NCBI GenBank assembly: GCA_021795395.1
Contig: JAJYPN010000006.1
Location: 1-64,000 of the forward strand
Reading direction: 5' to 3'
Length of the DNA stretch: 64,000 nucleotides
Origin: Pseudomonadota bacterium
GTDB lineage: Bacteria; Pseudomonadota; Gammaproteobacteria; Burkholderiales; Sulfuriferulaceae
This document shows, piece after piece, positions 1 to 9,452 of the stretch. A program made the position numbers and the translations under genes. The notes under the pieces are model-generated. The model saw nothing but the letters and a program-made list of their open reading frames with translations, did not search any database and had not been told where the DNA came from. Positions within the stretch are counted from its first letter, which is position 1; every line of letters begins with the position of its first letter.

Positions 1-7
1 TGGTCAG

Positions 8-82
8 TGGTGCCCGGTGTCAGAATCGAACTGACGACTAAGCGTTACGAGTGCCTTGTTTTACCACTAGAACTAACCGGGC
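8..82 (-). tRNA. tRNA-Thr (CGU anticodon)
   Basis: The minus strand folds into a cloverleaf: a 7-bp acceptor stem (GCCCGGT with ACCGGGC), a 5-bp T stem (GTCAG/CTGAC) around a TTCGATT loop, and an encoded CCA end. The anticodon loop CTCGTAA gives CGU, which reads the Thr codon ACG. The fold is weak in places. The anticodon stem has an A-C mismatch next to the loop and a G-T pair, the fourth D-stem pair is C-A, and the base expected to be A14 is T. A near-consensus promoter lies just upstream. The CGU isoacceptor is normally backed up by a UGU species, so relaxed constraint would explain the defects. It could be a decaying gene. Confidence 0.75.
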
Positions 83-94
83 TGATAACCGTAT

Positions 95-123
95 ATTATA
101 CCCTGAGGGCATATCCCTATCAA
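95..123 (-). promoter_or_regulatory. Promoter of the tRNA-Thr(CGU) gene
   Basis: On the minus strand a -35 box TTGATA (118-123) is followed by 17 bases and a perfect -10 box TATAAT (95-100). The -10 box ends 12 bases before the first base of the tRNA, so the primary transcript would have almost no leader. It lies downstream of the rplQ terminator, so the tRNA is an independent unit. Confidence 0.8.
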
Positions 124-154
124 TCAAGCGAAGCTATAATTGTATCGATGTTAA

Positions 155-182
155 CAAAAAGCCGGATTCATCATCCGGCTTT
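155..182 (-). terminator. Intrinsic terminator after rplQ
   Basis: On the minus strand an 8-bp stem (AGCCGGAT with ATCCGGCT, plus-strand arms 160-167 and 173-180) with a 5-base loop is followed by a run of five T. It lies about 20 bases beyond the rplQ stop codon. It ends the ribosomal protein/RNA polymerase transcript before the tRNA-Thr unit. Confidence 0.9.
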
Positions 183-202
183 AATTGAACGTCTACAGCT
201 GA

Positions 203-595
203 TTATTCCGAGGTATCGACCATGATTTCGGCCTCGGCGACACGATCGACCATTTCGATCAATGCCATCGGCGCGTTGTCACCATTGCGGAAGCCGAACT
301 TCAAAATACGCAGGTAGCCGCCGTTACGAGCGGAAAAACGCGGGCCCAATTCGTCGAACAGCTTCACTACCATTTCACGATCGCGCAAACGATTGAAAGC
401 GAGACGTCGATTGGCGAGACTGGGGCTTTTCCCCAGCGTGATCATCGGTTCGGCAAACCGGCGCAGTTCCCTGGCTTTAGGCAGCGTGGTCCGGATGGCT
501 TCGTGACGCAACAGCGCATTGGTCAGATTACGCAGCAAGGCAGCGCGGTGACTGCTGGTGCGATTTAATTTACGGTTGGCGAGACGGTGACGCAT
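203..595 (-). CDS. rplQ: 50S ribosomal protein L17
   Basis: L17 of the large subunit, 130 residues. The N-terminus [17 protein letters not shown] and the segment [19 protein letters not shown] are the family signature, and the short C-terminal tail after about residue 118 is typical of proteobacteria. It is the last gene of the alpha cluster (rpsM-rpsK-rpsD-rpoA-rplQ), 21 bases after rpoA, and is followed by a strong intrinsic terminator. The ATG start matches the conserved N-terminus. Confidence 0.97.
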   Translation of the reverse strand: MRHRLANRKLNRTSSHRAALLRNLTNALLRHEAIRTTLPKARELRRFAEPMITLGKSPSLANRRLAFNRLRDREMVVKLFDELGPRFSARNGGYLRILKFGFRNGDNAPMALIEMVDRVAEAEIMVDTSE

Positions 596-616
596 CGTTA
601 TATTCCTTCTACTTGA

Positions 617-1600
617 TTATGGCTTCTCGAGCCCGGCTGGCGGCCAGTTTTCGAGCTTCATGCCCAGACTGAGTCCTTTGGAAGCCAGTACATCTTTTAT
701 TTCATTCAGCGATTTGCGACCCAGATTCGGGGTTTTGAGCAATTCGTTCTCGTTGCGCTGGATCAGGTCGCCGATATAAAAAATATTTTCGGCTTTTAAA
801 CAGTTTGCCGAGCGAACGGTCAATTCCAGATCGTCCACCGGACGCAATAACATGGGGTCGACTTGCGGCAGCTTGGGCGATTCGGCGGCGACCGGAGTGC
901 CTTTCAAATCGGCAAACAGCGCCAATTGCTCAACCAGTACGCGCGCAGCGTACCGCACCGCTTCCTCGGGATCGATCGTACCGTTGGTTTCCACATCCAG
1001 AATCAGTTTATCCAGATCGGTACGCTGTTCAACGCGAGCGCTCTCAACAGAGTACGCTACCCGGCGAACCGGACTGAACGACGAATCGATCTTGATCGCG
1101 CCTATCGCCTGGGTCTCATCGGCTTGCCTGCGCATGGAAACAGGCTGATAGCCGCGTCCTTGCTGAACCTTGATTTCCATATCCAGCTTGCCGCCTTTGG
1201 TAAGATGGGCAATTACGTGATTCGGATCGACGATTTCCACATCATGTCCAACTTCGATATCGCCAGCGGTAACCAGGCCTTCCGTCGACTTGCTCAATTT
1301 AAGCGTTACTTCGGAACGGTTATTGAGCTTCAGCGCAATGCCTTTGAGATTAAGCAGGATATCCACGACATCCTCCTGCACGCCCTCCAAAGTCGAATAC
1401 TCATGCAATACGCCCGCAATGCTTACTTCTACTGGTGCTGCGCCAGGCATCGATGACAACAGAATACGCCGCAACGAATTACCCAGCGTATGCCCGTAAC
1501 CGCGTTCAAAAGGTTCCATTATGACACGGGCGCGTAATGGCGAAATCGTTTCTACATCAATAATACGTGGCTTTAATAAATCTGCAGTACTGCTTTGCAT
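617..1600 (-). CDS. rpoA: DNA-directed RNA polymerase subunit alpha
   Basis: Alpha subunit, 327 residues, which dimerises to start core polymerase assembly and contacts promoter UP elements and activators. The N-terminal domain carries [12 protein letters not shown] (about 34-45), with Arg45 at the assembly position known from E. coli. After a linker near residue 240 the C-terminal domain has TVRSANCLK and [16 protein letters not shown], the helix-hairpin-helix DNA-contact segment with the Arg equivalent to E. coli R265. It lies between rpsD and rplQ as in most bacteria, so polymerase alpha is co-expressed with ribosomal proteins. Length and ends are normal. Confidence 0.98.
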   Translation of the reverse strand: MQSSTADLLKPRIIDVETISPLRARVIMEPFERGYGHTLGNSLRRILLSSMPGAAPVEVSIAGVLHEYSTLEGVQEDVVDILLNLKGIALKLNNRSEVTLKLSKSTEGLVTAGDIEVGHDVEIVDPNHVIAHLTKGGKLDMEIKVQQGRGYQPVSMRRQADETQAIGAIKIDSSFSPVRRVAYSVESARVEQRTDLDKLILDVETNGTIDPEEAVRYAARVLVEQLALFADLKGTPVAAESPKLPQVDPMLLRPVDDLELTVRSANCLKAENIFYIGDLIQRNENELLKTPNLGRKSLNEIKDVLASKGLSLGMKLENWPPAGLEKP

Positions 1601-1629
1601 AGGTCGTTGCCCTTTAATAATGCACGGAA

Positions 1630-2259
1630 TTACTTCGAATACAATTCAACAACGAGATGTTCGTTGATCGTAGCCGGCAACTCGGAACGCTGAGGTTTGG
1701 CTTTATACGTGCCCTTCATATCCTTGGCGCTGACTTCGACCCATTCGGGGAATCCCCGCTGTTCCGCTGCAGCCAGAGCCGCCTTGATACGTAGCTGCTG
1801 TCTCGATTTTTCGCAAACTTCGACCACATCTCCGGGCTTTACCGCATAAGACGGAATGTTCACGCGCTTGCCGTTAACCAGTATGCTGTTATGACGGACA
1901 ACCTGACGGGATTCTGCGCGTGATGCGCCAAAACCCATACGATAAGCAACCGTATCCAGACGGCTTTCGAGCAATTGCAGCAGGTTTTCGCCAGTAACGC
2001 CGCGCTGGCGATCCGCCTCCGTGTATAAATCGCGGAATTGACGTTCCAGTATGCCGTAGGTACGACGCAATTTTTGTTTCTCGCGCAATTGCACGCCATA
2101 ATCCGACAAACGAGTATTTTTCTTTTGCCCATGCTGACCTGGCGGGTACGCACGACGCTCGACCGCACATTTATCGGTAAAGCATTTTTCGCCCTTCAAA
2201 AATAATTTCTCACCTTCGCGACGACACTGGCGGCATTTTGGATCTAGATTTCTGGCCAC
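1630..2259 (-). CDS. rpsD: 30S ribosomal protein S4 (zinc-ribbon form)
   Basis: S4, 209 residues, a primary 16S rRNA binder and, in E. coli, the translational repressor of the alpha operon. The S4 RNA-binding domain (roughly 98-160) contains [12 protein letters not shown] and [15 protein letters not shown]. The N-terminus has four cysteines (C9, C12, C26, C31; C-x2-C-x13-C-x4-C), a zinc-binding form that E. coli S4 lacks. The start is GTG, with AGGAG six bases upstream. rpsK ends 13 bases before this start and rpoA follows 29 bases after the stop. Confidence 0.97.
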   Translation of the reverse strand: MARNLDPKCRQCRREGEKLFLKGEKCFTDKCAVERRAYPPGQHGQKKNTRLSDYGVQLREKQKLRRTYGILERQFRDLYTEADRQRGVTGENLLQLLESRLDTVAYRMGFGASRAESRQVVRHNSILVNGKRVNIPSYAVKPGDVVEVCEKSRQQLRIKAALAAAEQRGFPEWVEVSAKDMKGTYKAKPQRSELPATINEHLVVELYSK

Positions 2260-2272
2260 GTTAAACTCCTGC

Positions 2273-2662
2273 TTAGATACGACGTTTCTTGGGTGGACGG
2301 CAGCCGTTATGCGGAACTGGCGTCACATCGGAAATACTGGTAATTTTGAAGCCGGCGTTATTTAATGCGCGCACAGCCGATTCGCGGCCCGGTCCCGGTC
2401 CCTTGATACGAACTTCCAGATTTTTGACACCGCATTCCTGGGCCAGCTTGCCGGCATTTTCAGCGGCAATCTGCGCCGCAAACGGAGTGCTCTTACGCGA
2501 ACCCTTGAAACCCGCTCCACCGGAAGTCGCCCAGGACAAGGCATTGCCCTGACGATCGGTGATGGTCACAATGGTGTTATTAAAAGAAGCGTGGATGTGA
2601 GCAACGCCTTCTGCCACATTCTTTTTAACTTTTTTGCGTACTCTGATATTAGCCTTAGCCAT
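2273..2662 (-). CDS. rpsK: 30S ribosomal protein S11
   Basis: S11, 129 residues, part of the small-subunit platform near the mRNA exit. Family motifs include [40 protein letters not shown] and the C-terminal [18 protein letters not shown]. It sits between rpsM and rpsD with 13-base gaps on both sides, so the alpha-cluster genes are very likely translated from one message. Start and stop match the family length. Confidence 0.97.
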   Translation of the reverse strand: MAKANIRVRKKVKKNVAEGVAHIHASFNNTIVTITDRQGNALSWATSGGAGFKGSRKSTPFAAQIAAENAGKLAQECGVKNLEVRIKGPGPGRESAVRALNNAGFKITSISDVTPVPHNGCRPPKKRRI

Positions 2663-2675
2663 TGGTCTTTATCCT

Positions 2676-3038
2676 TTATTTCGAAGCGCGAACGGCTTTT
2701 TTAGGCCCTTTGCGGGTACGCGCATTGGTGCGGGTACGCTGACCGCGTAACGGCAAACCGCGACGATGACGCAGACCACGGTAACAACCCATGTCCATCA
2801 GTCGTTTGATATTCATCGTCACTTCGCGACGCAAGTCACCTTCGACCGTATGCCTGGCGACACCCTCACGGAGCCTTTCCATGTCCGCATCGGTAAGATC
2901 CTTAATCTTGGTGGTTGCACTCACACCGGCATTCACACAAATAGTGCGCGCTGTGGTGCGACCAATACCGTATATTGCCGTCAAGGCAATTTCGGCATGT
3001 TGGTGGTTCGGGATGTTTACCCCAGCAATACGGGCCAT
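2676..3038 (-). CDS. rpsM: 30S ribosomal protein S13
   Basis: S13, 120 residues, at the head of the small subunit where it touches the P-site tRNA and the 50S subunit. [20 protein letters not shown] and the C-terminal [28 protein letters not shown] are diagnostic. It is the first gene of the alpha cluster. The 57-base gap back to rpmJ is where E. coli places the alpha promoter and the S4-binding leader; I see no convincing -35/-10 pair there. Confidence 0.97.
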   Translation of the reverse strand: MARIAGVNIPNHQHAEIALTAIYGIGRTTARTICVNAGVSATTKIKDLTDADMERLREGVARHTVEGDLRREVTMNIKRLMDMGCYRGLRHRRGLPLRGQRTRTNARTRKGPKKAVRASK

Positions 3039-3095
3039 CTACTTACTCCGGGTTCAAAGTTTTGAATTTTAACATGTAATACGATGTCAAGACAA

Positions 3096-3209
3096 TCAGC
3101 CTTGACGTTGTTTGTGGCGCGGATCTTCACAGATCACGCGGACCACACCCTTGCGGCGCACTACCTTGCACTTACGGCAGATTTTTTTAACAGACGCCTG
3201 TACTCTCAT
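3096..3209 (-). CDS. rpmJ: 50S ribosomal protein L36 (zinc-binding form)
   Basis: A very short gene of 37 codons plus TGA. The protein starts [15 protein letters not shown] and ends [11 protein letters not shown]. Cys11, Cys14, Cys27 and His32 form the zinc site of the C+ type of L36. It lies between infA and rpsM. The order secY-infA-rpmJ-rpsM is common in betaproteobacteria and Gram-positives; E. coli has moved infA away. Confidence 0.95.
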   Translation of the reverse strand: MRVQASVKKICRKCKVVRRKGVVRVICEDPRHKQRQG

Positions 3210-3253
3210 AAGGAACTCCTTGTTTTACCCAATACCGCAAAATGCGTACATCA

Positions 3254-3472
3254 TTACTTCGCACGAAAAGTGATTCTGCCTTTAGTCAAATCATAGGGCG
3301 TCAATTCGACCGTTACCTTATCTCCTGGAAGTATGCGGATATAATGCATACGCATCTTTCCGGAGATATGCCCCAGCACCACATGGCCATTTTCAAGCTT
3401 TACCCTGAACATGGCATTGGGTAAAGTCTCCAGAATTTCACCCTGCATTTGGATGGTGTCTTCTTTTGACAT
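3254..3472 (-). CDS. infA: Translation initiation factor IF-1
   Basis: IF-1, 72 residues, a single OB-fold (S1-like) that occupies the A site during initiation. [19 protein letters not shown] and the C-terminal [14 protein letters not shown] are family hallmarks. I chose the ATG at 3472; the open frame reaches a TTG two codons earlier, but homologues begin MSKED. It lies 18 bases after secY and upstream of rpmJ, so it is probably expressed with the spc cluster. Confidence 0.96.
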   Translation of the reverse strand: MSKEDTIQMQGEILETLPNAMFRVKLENGHVVLGHISGKMRMHYIRILPGDKVTVELTPYDLTKGRITFRAK

Positions 3473-3490
3473 ATTCAATCCGCCATCCAG

Positions 3491-4822
3491 TTATCTCGAA
3501 CCAAAACTTCCACCTTTAAAATTCGCCTTCTTGAGCAAACCTTCATATTGATGCGACATGACATAAGCTTGTACCTGAGCCATAAAATCCATCGTCACAA
3601 CAACAATAATCAATAATGACGTTCCGCCGAAATAAAATGGTGCGTTGAACTTTACAATCAAAAATTCCGGCAACAAACAGACCAGCGTAATATAAATCGC
3701 ACCGATCAAGGTCAGTCTTGCCATTATCTTGTCGATATAGCGAGCCGTCTGTTCGCCCGGCCGTATACCTGGAACGAAAGCCCCGCTTTTCTTCAAATTA
3801 TCTGCCGTTTCCTTAGGGTTGAATACCAGCGCCGTATAGAAAAAACAAAAGAATACAATCGCCGTTGCATACAAAATTACATAAACCGGTTGTCCCGGCG
3901 ATAACGCACCAGCAACATCTTTCAACCAACGCAAGGCCTTATGGCTACCGAACCAACCAGCGAGCGTAGCCGGAAACAAAATAATGCTCGACGCAAATAT
4001 CGGCGGTATAACGCCTGCCATATTCAGTTTTAACGGCAAATGCGAACTCTGACCGCCGTAAATTTTGTTACCTACCTGCCGTTTGGCATAATTTACCAAT
4101 ATCTTGCGCTGACCGCGCTCGACAAATACGACCAGCGCCGTAACCAGAACGACCGCAATGAACAACATCAATACCAGCGGTATGGAAAAGGCGCCGGTGG
4201 TAGTCAATTCCAGCGTACCGCCGATCGCATGAGGCAAGCCTGCCACAATACCGGCAAATATGATCATCGATATTCCGTTACCGATACCGCGTTCGGTAAT
4301 CTGTTCGCCCAGCCACATCAGAAACATGGTTCCGGCGACCAGCGTCATTACCGCTGTAATCCGGAACACAAAGCCCGGGTCAACAACCAGTCCGGGTTGC
4401 GCTTCCAGCGCCATCGCTATACCGAGTCCCTGAAAAAACGCCAAACCGACGGTTCCGTACCGGGTATATTGGGTAATCTTGCGCCTGCCGGCATCGCCTT
4501 CCTTCTTCATCGCTTCGAGTTGCGGCGACACCACCGTCAATAACTGCATGATAATCGACGATGAAATATAAGGCATGATACCCAGGGCAAATACGGTAAA
4601 CCGCGATAATGCACCACCGGAAAACATGTTGAACATGCCGAGAATTCCGTTTTTCTGTGTGCGGAATAACTGGGCGAGCTGAACAGGATCGATACCCGGC
4701 ACAGGTATGTGAGTACCGATCCGGTATACTATCAGTGCTCCGATCAAAAAAAACAAACGTTTTTTAAGATCGGCGAATTTGTCGGCCCCACCGACATTCG
4801 GTTTATTCGCTGCCAAGATCAA
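3491..4822 (-). CDS. secY: Protein translocase subunit SecY
   Basis: Channel-forming subunit of the Sec translocon, about 443 residues with ten hydrophobic segments. Family motifs seen include [13 protein letters not shown] near the N-terminus, [20 protein letters not shown] (plug/second helix region) and [14 protein letters not shown] late in the protein. There is no ATG before the conserved region: the frame opens with TTG at 4822, which overlaps the rplO stop as TTGA. A second TTG two codons on (4816) is an alternative. Either way initiation is non-ATG and probably coupled to rplO termination. Confidence 0.95.
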   Translation of the reverse strand: MILAANKPNVGGADKFADLKKRLFFLIGALIVYRIGTHIPVPGIDPVQLAQLFRTQKNGILGMFNMFSGGALSRFTVFALGIMPYISSSIIMQLLTVVSPQLEAMKKEGDAGRRKITQYTRYGTVGLAFFQGLGIAMALEAQPGLVVDPGFVFRITAVMTLVAGTMFLMWLGEQITERGIGNGISMIIFAGIVAGLPHAIGGTLELTTTGAFSIPLVLMLFIAVVLVTALVVFVERGQRKILVNYAKRQVGNKIYGGQSSHLPLKLNMAGVIPPIFASSIILFPATLAGWFGSHKALRWLKDVAGALSPGQPVYVILYATAIVFFCFFYTALVFNPKETADNLKKSGAFVPGIRPGEQTARYIDKIMARLTLIGAIYITLVCLLPEFLIVKFNAPFYFGGTSLLIIVVVTMDFMAQVQAYVMSHQYEGLLKKANFKGGSFGSR

Positions 4823-5253
4823 TCCGTGAAACTTCCGCCGGCAGCCTCGACAGCAGACCGGGCACCCTTGGTGGCAGTTATTCCCTGAAACCTGACAGCC
4901 CGAGTGATTTCACCGGCAAGCACCAGTTTGGCCACTTTCGTTTTGGCGGGAACGATACCTGCCTGCTTCAATACCAGCAAGTCAATTTCGCTGACCGGCA
5001 GCTTATCGATAGAACCGAGCAAGACTTCAGCCGTATCTCCTGCCGACAGGGATACGAAACCGCGCTTGGGCAAGCGGCGCTGCAAAGGCATTTGCCCACC
5101 TTCGAAACCGACTTTATGAAAGCCACCGGCACGGGATTTCTGACCTTTGTGACCGCGGCCTGCTGTCTTGCCCAAGCCGCTACCTATGCCGCGACCAACG
5201 CGACGCCGTGGTTTTTTGCTGCCGATTGCCGGCCGTAAATTATTTAATTCCAT
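4819..5253 (-). CDS. rplO: 50S ribosomal protein L15
   Basis: L15, 144 residues, a late-assembly large-subunit protein. The glycine-rich basic N-terminus ([21 protein letters not shown] followed by QKSRAG) and [18 protein letters not shown] are characteristic. It abuts rpmD directly (start one base beyond the rpmD stop), and its TGA stop overlaps the TTG start of secY by four bases, so secY translation is probably coupled to it. Confidence 0.97.
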   Translation of the reverse strand: MELNNLRPAIGSKKPRRRVGRGIGSGLGKTAGRGHKGQKSRAGGFHKVGFEGGQMPLQRRLPKRGFVSLSAGDTAEVLLGSIDKLPVSEIDLLVLKQAGIVPAKTKVAKLVLAGEITRAVRFQGITATKGARSAVEAAGGSFTD

Positions 5254-5439
5254 TTAACCCTCGCACTTTACGAGATAATATACCTGGTTGATCATGCCGC
5301 GATTCGAAGGCGTATCAAGCACTTCAACGGTATGATTGATCCGGCGCAATCCCAAACCCTGTACGCAAGCTCGATGCGCACGCTTGGTGCCTATGATGCT
5401 TTTCAGCAGCGTGACTTTAACGGTTTTAACAGCGCTCAT
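5254..5439 (-). CDS. rpmD: 50S ribosomal protein L30
   Basis: L30, 61 residues, short bacterial form. [30 protein letters not shown] followed by a terminal V-x-C segment matches the family. It lies 3 bases after rpsE and directly abuts rplO, inside the spc cluster. Confidence 0.95.
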   Translation of the reverse strand: MSAVKTVKVTLLKSIIGTKRAHRACVQGLGLRRINHTVEVLDTPSNRGMINQVYYLVKCEG

Positions 5440-5442
5440 ATC

Positions 5443-5958
5443 TTACTCCGTAATTTCGGCAACAGTCTTGCCGCGTTTTGCGGCTATTTCTGCTGGAGAA
5501 TTAATTTGCATCAAACCGTTAATCGTTGCTCGAACGACATTGTAAGGGTTGGCAGAGCCCAGGCATTTAGCCAGTACGTTATGTACGCCCATGACTTCAA
5601 ATACCGCCCTCATCGGCCCACCGGCAATAATTCCCGTACCTTCCGATGCAGGCTGCATGTATACAACTGCTGCACCATGCTTGCCGATTACCGGATGATG
5701 CAATGTGCCATTTTTAAGATTTACCTTTTTCATTTTGCGGCGCGCTTCATCCATAGCCTTTTGTACCGCAACGGGTACTTCGCGGGATTTACCCTTGCCC
5801 ATGCCGATACTGCCGTCACCGTCACCTACTACGGTCAACGCTGCAAAACCCAGGATACGACCGCCCTTTACCACCTTGGTGACGCGATTGACCGCGACCA
5901 TTTTTTCGCGCAAGCCGTCGGAACTCTCTTGCTGATTCGTCTCAATTTTTGCCATCAT
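5443..5958 (-). CDS. rpsE: 30S ribosomal protein S5
   Basis: S5, 171 residues, involved in decoding accuracy. Residues about 20-85 form the double-stranded RNA-binding S5 domain ([37 protein letters not shown]), followed by the C-terminal domain with [19 protein letters not shown]. Two consecutive ATG codons (5958 and 5955) could start it; the second gives the usual MAKIE beginning. It lies between rplR and rpmD with 3-8 base gaps. Confidence 0.97.
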   Translation of the reverse strand: MMAKIETNQQESSDGLREKMVAVNRVTKVVKGGRILGFAALTVVGDGDGSIGMGKGKSREVPVAVQKAMDEARRKMKKVNLKNGTLHHPVIGKHGAAVVYMQPASEGTGIIAGGPMRAVFEVMGVHNVLAKCLGSANPYNVVRATINGLMQINSPAEIAAKRGKTVAEITE

Positions 5959-5966
5959 TCATCCAA

Positions 5967-6320
5967 TTAGAAGTTCAGACCGTTTTCACGAGCCGCATCC
6001 GCCAAAGCTTTAACGCGACCATGGTACCGAAAACCGGAACGGTCGAAAGCAACGTGAGCAATTCCGAGTTCCTTTGCCTTTTCGGCAATCCGCTTGCCCA
6101 CCAAAATCGCAGCGTCCACATTGCCGCCATTAGGCAAATCCTTACGCACATCGACCTCTACGGTTGAAGCGCTCACCAGCACCTTTCCGCCGCTGGCATC
6201 GATGATCTGCGCATAAATATTGCAGTTCGAACGATACACCACCAGACGGGTTGCTTTCTGGTCCGCAATACGAGCACGGGTTTTGCGTGCTCTGCGCAGA
6301 CGCGCAATATTTTTGTCCAT
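5967..6320 (-). CDS. rplR: 50S ribosomal protein L18
   Basis: L18, 117 residues, which binds 5S rRNA with L5 and L25. The basic N-terminus ([13 protein letters not shown]) and the C-terminal [25 protein letters not shown] with ENGLNF are the family signature. It sits between rplF (14-base gap) and rpsE (8-base gap) in the spc cluster. Confidence 0.97.
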   Translation of the reverse strand: MDKNIARLRRARKTRARIADQKATRLVVYRSNCNIYAQIIDASGGKVLVSASTVEVDVRKDLPNGGNVDAAILVGKRIAEKAKELGIAHVAFDRSGFRYHGRVKALADAARENGLNF

Positions 6321-6334
6321 TATTCAGCCCTTAC

Positions 6335-6868
6335 CTATTTTTTCTTGGTTTCTTTGATAACCACTATTTCATCTGCATAACGCACGCCTTTACCTTTATA
6401 AGGTTCAGGACGGCGATATGCACGGACATCGGCGGCCACTTGTCCTACGATTTGACGATCCATCCCCTTAATCAGGATTTCGGTCTGGGTAGGCGTTTCA
6501 ACCTTGATGCCGGCCGGCATTTTATGCACAACGGGATGCGAATAGCCAAGCGTAAGATTCAGGGTATCGCCGGCTGCCTGAGCGCGGTAACCCACGCCGA
6601 CGAGCAACAATTTTTTCTCGAAACCCTTCGTCACTCCGCGCACCATATTGGCCAGCAGGGCACGCATCGTACCAGACATGGCATTGGCGCGAATCGAATC
6701 GTCAACCGGCGCAAACTGCAATACGTCACCTTCTCTGGAAACAATCACACTTTCATTAGCCGCCTGCATCAGGACACCTAACGGACCTTTAACCGAAATC
6801 GAGTTCGGAGACAGCGTAATTTCAACGCCAGCCGGCACTGCGACCGGATTTTTAGCTACACGAGACAT
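6335..6868 (-). CDS. rplF: 50S ribosomal protein L6
   Basis: L6, 177 residues, two tandem L6 domains near the GTPase-associated centre. [19 protein letters not shown] at the start and [18 protein letters not shown] near the end are diagnostic of bacterial L6. It is flanked by rpsH and rplR with 12-14 base gaps. Confidence 0.97.
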   Translation of the reverse strand: MSRVAKNPVAVPAGVEITLSPNSISVKGPLGVLMQAANESVIVSREGDVLQFAPVDDSIRANAMSGTMRALLANMVRGVTKGFEKKLLLVGVGYRAQAAGDTLNLTLGYSHPVVHKMPAGIKVETPTQTEILIKGMDRQIVGQVAADVRAYRRPEPYKGKGVRYADEIVVIKETKKK

Positions 6869-6880
6869 GGCATTTCCTCA

Positions 6881-7276
6881 TCAAGCAACGATGCACAAGA
6901 CTTCACCGCCTACACCGCTGGCGCGCGCGTTACGATCCGTCATTACTCCACCGGAAGTGGAAATAATGGCAATACCCAGCCCGTTCATCACTTTTGGAAG
7001 CTCCTGGCTACCTTTATAGATACGCAAACCAGGACGGCTTACCCGCTCGATCTTTTCGATCACGGGTTTACCCGCATAATATTTGAGTCCGATATGCAAC
7101 TCGGGCTTGCCGTCATTATCGCCAACAGCAAAATCTTCGATATAGCCTTCATCCTTCAATACTTTCGCAATAGCCACCTTGACTTTGGAACTAGGCATTA
7201 CCACAGCAGATTTCTCAACACTTTGAGCATTACGAATACGCGTCAGCATATCGGCAATTGGATCACTCATACTCAT
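6881..7276 (-). CDS. rpsH: 30S ribosomal protein S8
   Basis: S8, 131 residues, a primary 16S binder and, in E. coli, the repressor that binds spc mRNA at rpl[19 protein letters not shown] and the C-terminal [20 protein letters not shown] with EVLCIVA are conserved. ATG codons at 7276 and 7270 are both possible; many betaproteobacterial S8 proteins begin MSMSDP, so I kept the longer one. It lies between rpsN and rplF. Confidence 0.97.
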   Translation of the reverse strand: MSMSDPIADMLTRIRNAQSVEKSAVVMPSSKVKVAIAKVLKDEGYIEDFAVGDNDGKPELHIGLKYYAGKPVIEKIERVSRPGLRIYKGSQELPKVMNGLGIAIISTSGGVMTDRNARASGVGGEVLCIVA

Positions 7277-7291
7277 TCGACATTCCCCCGC

Positions 7292-7597
7292 TTACCAGCT
7301 AGCCTTGACCATGCCCGGAACTTCACCACGCATTGCATGTTCCCGCAGCTTAATGCGTCCCAAACCAAATTTGCTGTATACGCCACGGGGACGGCCCGTC
7401 AGCGCACAGCGGTTACGCAAGCGCACCGGGCTGGAATCGCGCGGCAACTTTTGCAACTTCAGCCGAGCCTCGTACCGAACCTCGTCAGACAACTTTTGGT
7501 TACCAATTATCTCAAGCAGTTCAGCACGTCTGGCTGCAAATTTTTCTACCATTACCCGACGCTTTTTATCGCGATTAATCAACGAAATCTTAGCCAT
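7292..7597 (-). CDS. rpsN: 30S ribosomal protein S14 (zinc-free form)
   Basis: S14, 101 residues, the long form without a CxxC...CxxC zinc site. [19 protein letters not shown] with GLGRIKLRE and the C-terminal [11 protein letters not shown] are typical. The contrast with the zinc-type S4 and L36 in the same cluster shows mixed metal dependence among its ribosomal proteins. It lies 6 bases after rplE and 15 before rpsH. Confidence 0.97.
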   Translation of the reverse strand: MAKISLINRDKKRRVMVEKFAARRAELLEIIGNQKLSDEVRYEARLKLQKLPRDSSPVRLRNRCALTGRPRGVYSKFGLGRIKLREHAMRGEVPGMVKASW

Positions 7598-7603
7598 AAG
7601 CCC

Positions 7604-8143
7604 TCAGTTCTTGAACGGAAACTTGAATGCGGCCAGTAATGCGCGCGCTTCAGCATCGGTTTTTGCAGTTGTAGTAATGGTAATGTTCATACCGCGCAGC
7701 ATATCGATCTTGTCGTATTCGATTTCCGGGAAAATGATCTGCTCGCGCACGCCCATGTTGTAATTGCCGCGTCCGTCGAAAGACTTGCCGGACAGACCTC
7801 GAAAATCCCTGATCCTCGGTATCGCGACAGTAACGAGGCGATCCAGAAATTCAAACATACGTTCGCGGCGCAAGGTAACCATGCATCCGACCGGATAATC
7901 GTCGCGGATCTTGAAACCCGCTATCGATTTACGTGATTTGGTGACGACAGGCTTTTGTCCGGCAATTTTTTGCATATCGCCTACAGCGTGCTCCATGACC
8001 TTCTTGTCAGCAACCGCTTCACCAACGCCCATGTTCAACGTAATTTTTTGTATTACCGGCACTTCCATTACGGATTTATAGCCAAACTGTTTGACCAGAT
8101 CCGGCACGACCGTCTTTTTATAAAATTCCTGCAAGCGAGCCAT
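7604..8143 (-). CDS. rplE: 50S ribosomal protein L5
   Basis: L5, 179 residues, a 5S rRNA binder at the central protuberance. [31 protein letters not shown] and [20 protein letters not shown] match the family. I chose the ATG at 8143: the frame extends two codons to a GTG, but that GTG is part of the Shine-Dalgarno GAGG. It lies 9 bases after rplX. Confidence 0.97.
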   Translation of the reverse strand: MARLQEFYKKTVVPDLVKQFGYKSVMEVPVIQKITLNMGVGEAVADKKVMEHAVGDMQKIAGQKPVVTKSRKSIAGFKIRDDYPVGCMVTLRRERMFEFLDRLVTVAIPRIRDFRGLSGKSFDGRGNYNMGVREQIIFPEIEYDKIDMLRGMNITITTTAKTDAEARALLAAFKFPFKN

Positions 8144-8152
8144 ATGCACCTC

Positions 8153-8470
8153 TTAAATATCGACGACTTCGTTGGTCGACTTGAAGATCCGGACTTTACG
8201 CCCGTCTTCGAGTATCTTGAAACCAACTCGGTCTGCACGTTGCGTAGCCGCATTATATAAGCCGATATTGGAAATCTGTATCGGCATTTCCTTTACCTGT
8301 ATGCCGCCTACATCACCTTTGACCGGGTTAGGCTTTACATGTTTTTTAACCGTATTGACGCCCTCAACCAAAATGCGGTTATCGGCACGGACAGCAAGCA
8401 CGGTCCCGCGCTTGCCCTTGTCTTTACCGGCGATGACAATAACGCTATCGCCTTTACGAATTTTGTTCAC
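8153..8470 (-). CDS. rplX: 50S ribosomal protein L24
   Basis: L24, 105 residues, an assembly initiator protein with a KOW motif ([20 protein letters not shown], about residues 6-25). The start is GTG at 8470, preceded by GGGGG, since no ATG precedes the conserved N-terminus NKIRKGD. It follows rplN by 9 bases and precedes rplE by 9. Confidence 0.96.
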   Translation of the reverse strand: MNKIRKGDSVIVIAGKDKGKRGTVLAVRADNRILVEGVNTVKKHVKPNPVKGDVGGIQVKEMPIQISNIGLYNAATQRADRVGFKILEDGRKVRIFKSTNEVVDI

Positions 8471-8479
8471 GTAGCCCCC

Positions 8480-8848
8480 TTACAATACTTCTGGCGCCAG
8501 CGAAACGATTTTCATAAATCGCTCGGTACGCAGTTCACGAGTTACCGGCCCGAAAATCCGCGTACCGATAGGTTCCAGTTTATTGTTCAGCAAGACCGCA
8601 GCATTGCCGTCAAACTTCACCAGAGAACCATCGGGACGGCGAACGCCCTTTGCGGTACGCACAACGACGGCATTATAAACGTCACCTTTTTTGACGCGTC
8701 CGCGCGGAGCAGCATCCTTAATGGTGACCTTGATGATGTCGCCTATGCTGGCATAACGCCGCTTGGAGCCACCCAACACCTTGATGCACATAACGGAGCG
8801 CGCACCGGTATTGTCGGCCACATCAAGCCTAGATTGCATTTGTATCAT
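8480..8848 (-). CDS. rplN: 50S ribosomal protein L14
   Basis: L14, 122 residues, at the subunit interface. [20 protein letters not shown] and [20 protein letters not shown] are hallmark segments, and the C-terminus [13 protein letters not shown] is complete. It is the first gene of the spc cluster here, separated from rpsQ by a 133-base gap with a promoter-like sequence. An RBS GGAGAT lies before the ATG. Confidence 0.97.
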   Translation of the reverse strand: MIQMQSRLDVADNTGARSVMCIKVLGGSKRRYASIGDIIKVTIKDAAPRGRVKKGDVYNAVVVRTAKGVRRPDGSLVKFDGNAAVLLNNKLEPIGTRIFGPVTRELRTERFMKIVSLAPEVL

Positions 8849-8981
8849 TTATATCTCCAACTTAACCTGCCCGCAAAAATTGCTTGCTGGACAGCTAGTT
8901 TTGGACCCGTATGGGGTAGAATGCCGTTTCCGGCAAGACGAAGCTCATAACTATATCACGCCATGAGCCATAACACAAGCA
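8849..8981 (-). promoter_or_regulatory. spc promoter and structured leader
   Basis: In the 133 bases between rpsQ and rplN the minus strand carries TTGTGT (8973-8978), a 17-base spacer and TATAGT (8950-8955), a plausible promoter. Downstream are short inverted repeats: TGCCG-GAAA-CGGCA with a GNRA tetraloop, and ACCC-CATAC-GGGT. E. coli has its S10/spc operon boundary and spc promoter at this same place. The folds are read by eye and their function is inferred. Confidence 0.6.
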
Positions 8982-9251
8982 TTACGCTGCCCGAGCCTTG
9001 GTAATCAATCTGGCGACACGCCAGGTCTTGGTCTTGGCAATCGGGCGGCATTCTTCAATGATGACGACATCGCCTTCATCGAACTCGTTATTCTGATCGT
9101 GTGCATGATATTTCTTGGAACGACGCACCACTTTACCAATGACCGGGTGCTTTACCTTGCGTTCTACCAGTACAGTAACCGTCTTGTCCATCTTGTCGCT
9201 GACGACGCGTCCCATCAAGCTGCGGACGACCTTATTTTCAACTTCGCTCAT
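8982..9251 (-). CDS. rpsQ: 30S ribosomal protein S17
   Basis: S17, 89 residues, an OB-fold protein that binds 16S rRNA early. [38 protein letters not shown] and [13 protein letters not shown] are typical. It is the last gene of the S10 cluster and overlaps the rpmC stop by 4 bases (ATGA-type junction). Residue count is normal for a proteobacterial S17. Confidence 0.97.
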   Translation of the reverse strand: MSEVENKVVRSLMGRVVSDKMDKTVTVLVERKVKHPVIGKVVRRSKKYHAHDQNNEFDEGDVVIIEECRPIAKTKTWRVARLITKARAA

Positions 9252-9451
9252 TTATTCACCGCCTTCAATTCATTCTCCCGCAAAACGGTATGAACGCGAG
9301 CAATATTTTTGCGCAATTTTCCCAGTTCACTCGTTTTGTTTGTTTGTTGCGTCGCCACCTGCATACGCAAGCTAAATTGAGCACGCAGCAATTCGATCAG
9401 CTCTTGTTTAATTTCTGTTGCGGATTTGGTACGCAAATCGTTCGCCTTCAT
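9248..9451 (-). CDS. rpmC: 50S ribosomal protein L29
   Basis: L29, 67 residues, a two-helix protein at the peptide exit tunnel that helps dock trigger factor and [23 protein letters not shown] and [20 protein letters not shown] are conserved. I chose ATG 9451 with AGGTGG five bases upstream; an in-frame GTG three codons earlier is less likely. It overlaps rpsQ by 4 bases and starts one base after the rplP stop. Confidence 0.95.
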   Translation of the reverse strand: MKANDLRTKSATEIKQELIELLRAQFSLRMQVATQQTNKTSELGKLRKNIARVHTVLRENELKAVNK

Positions 9452-9452
9452 C

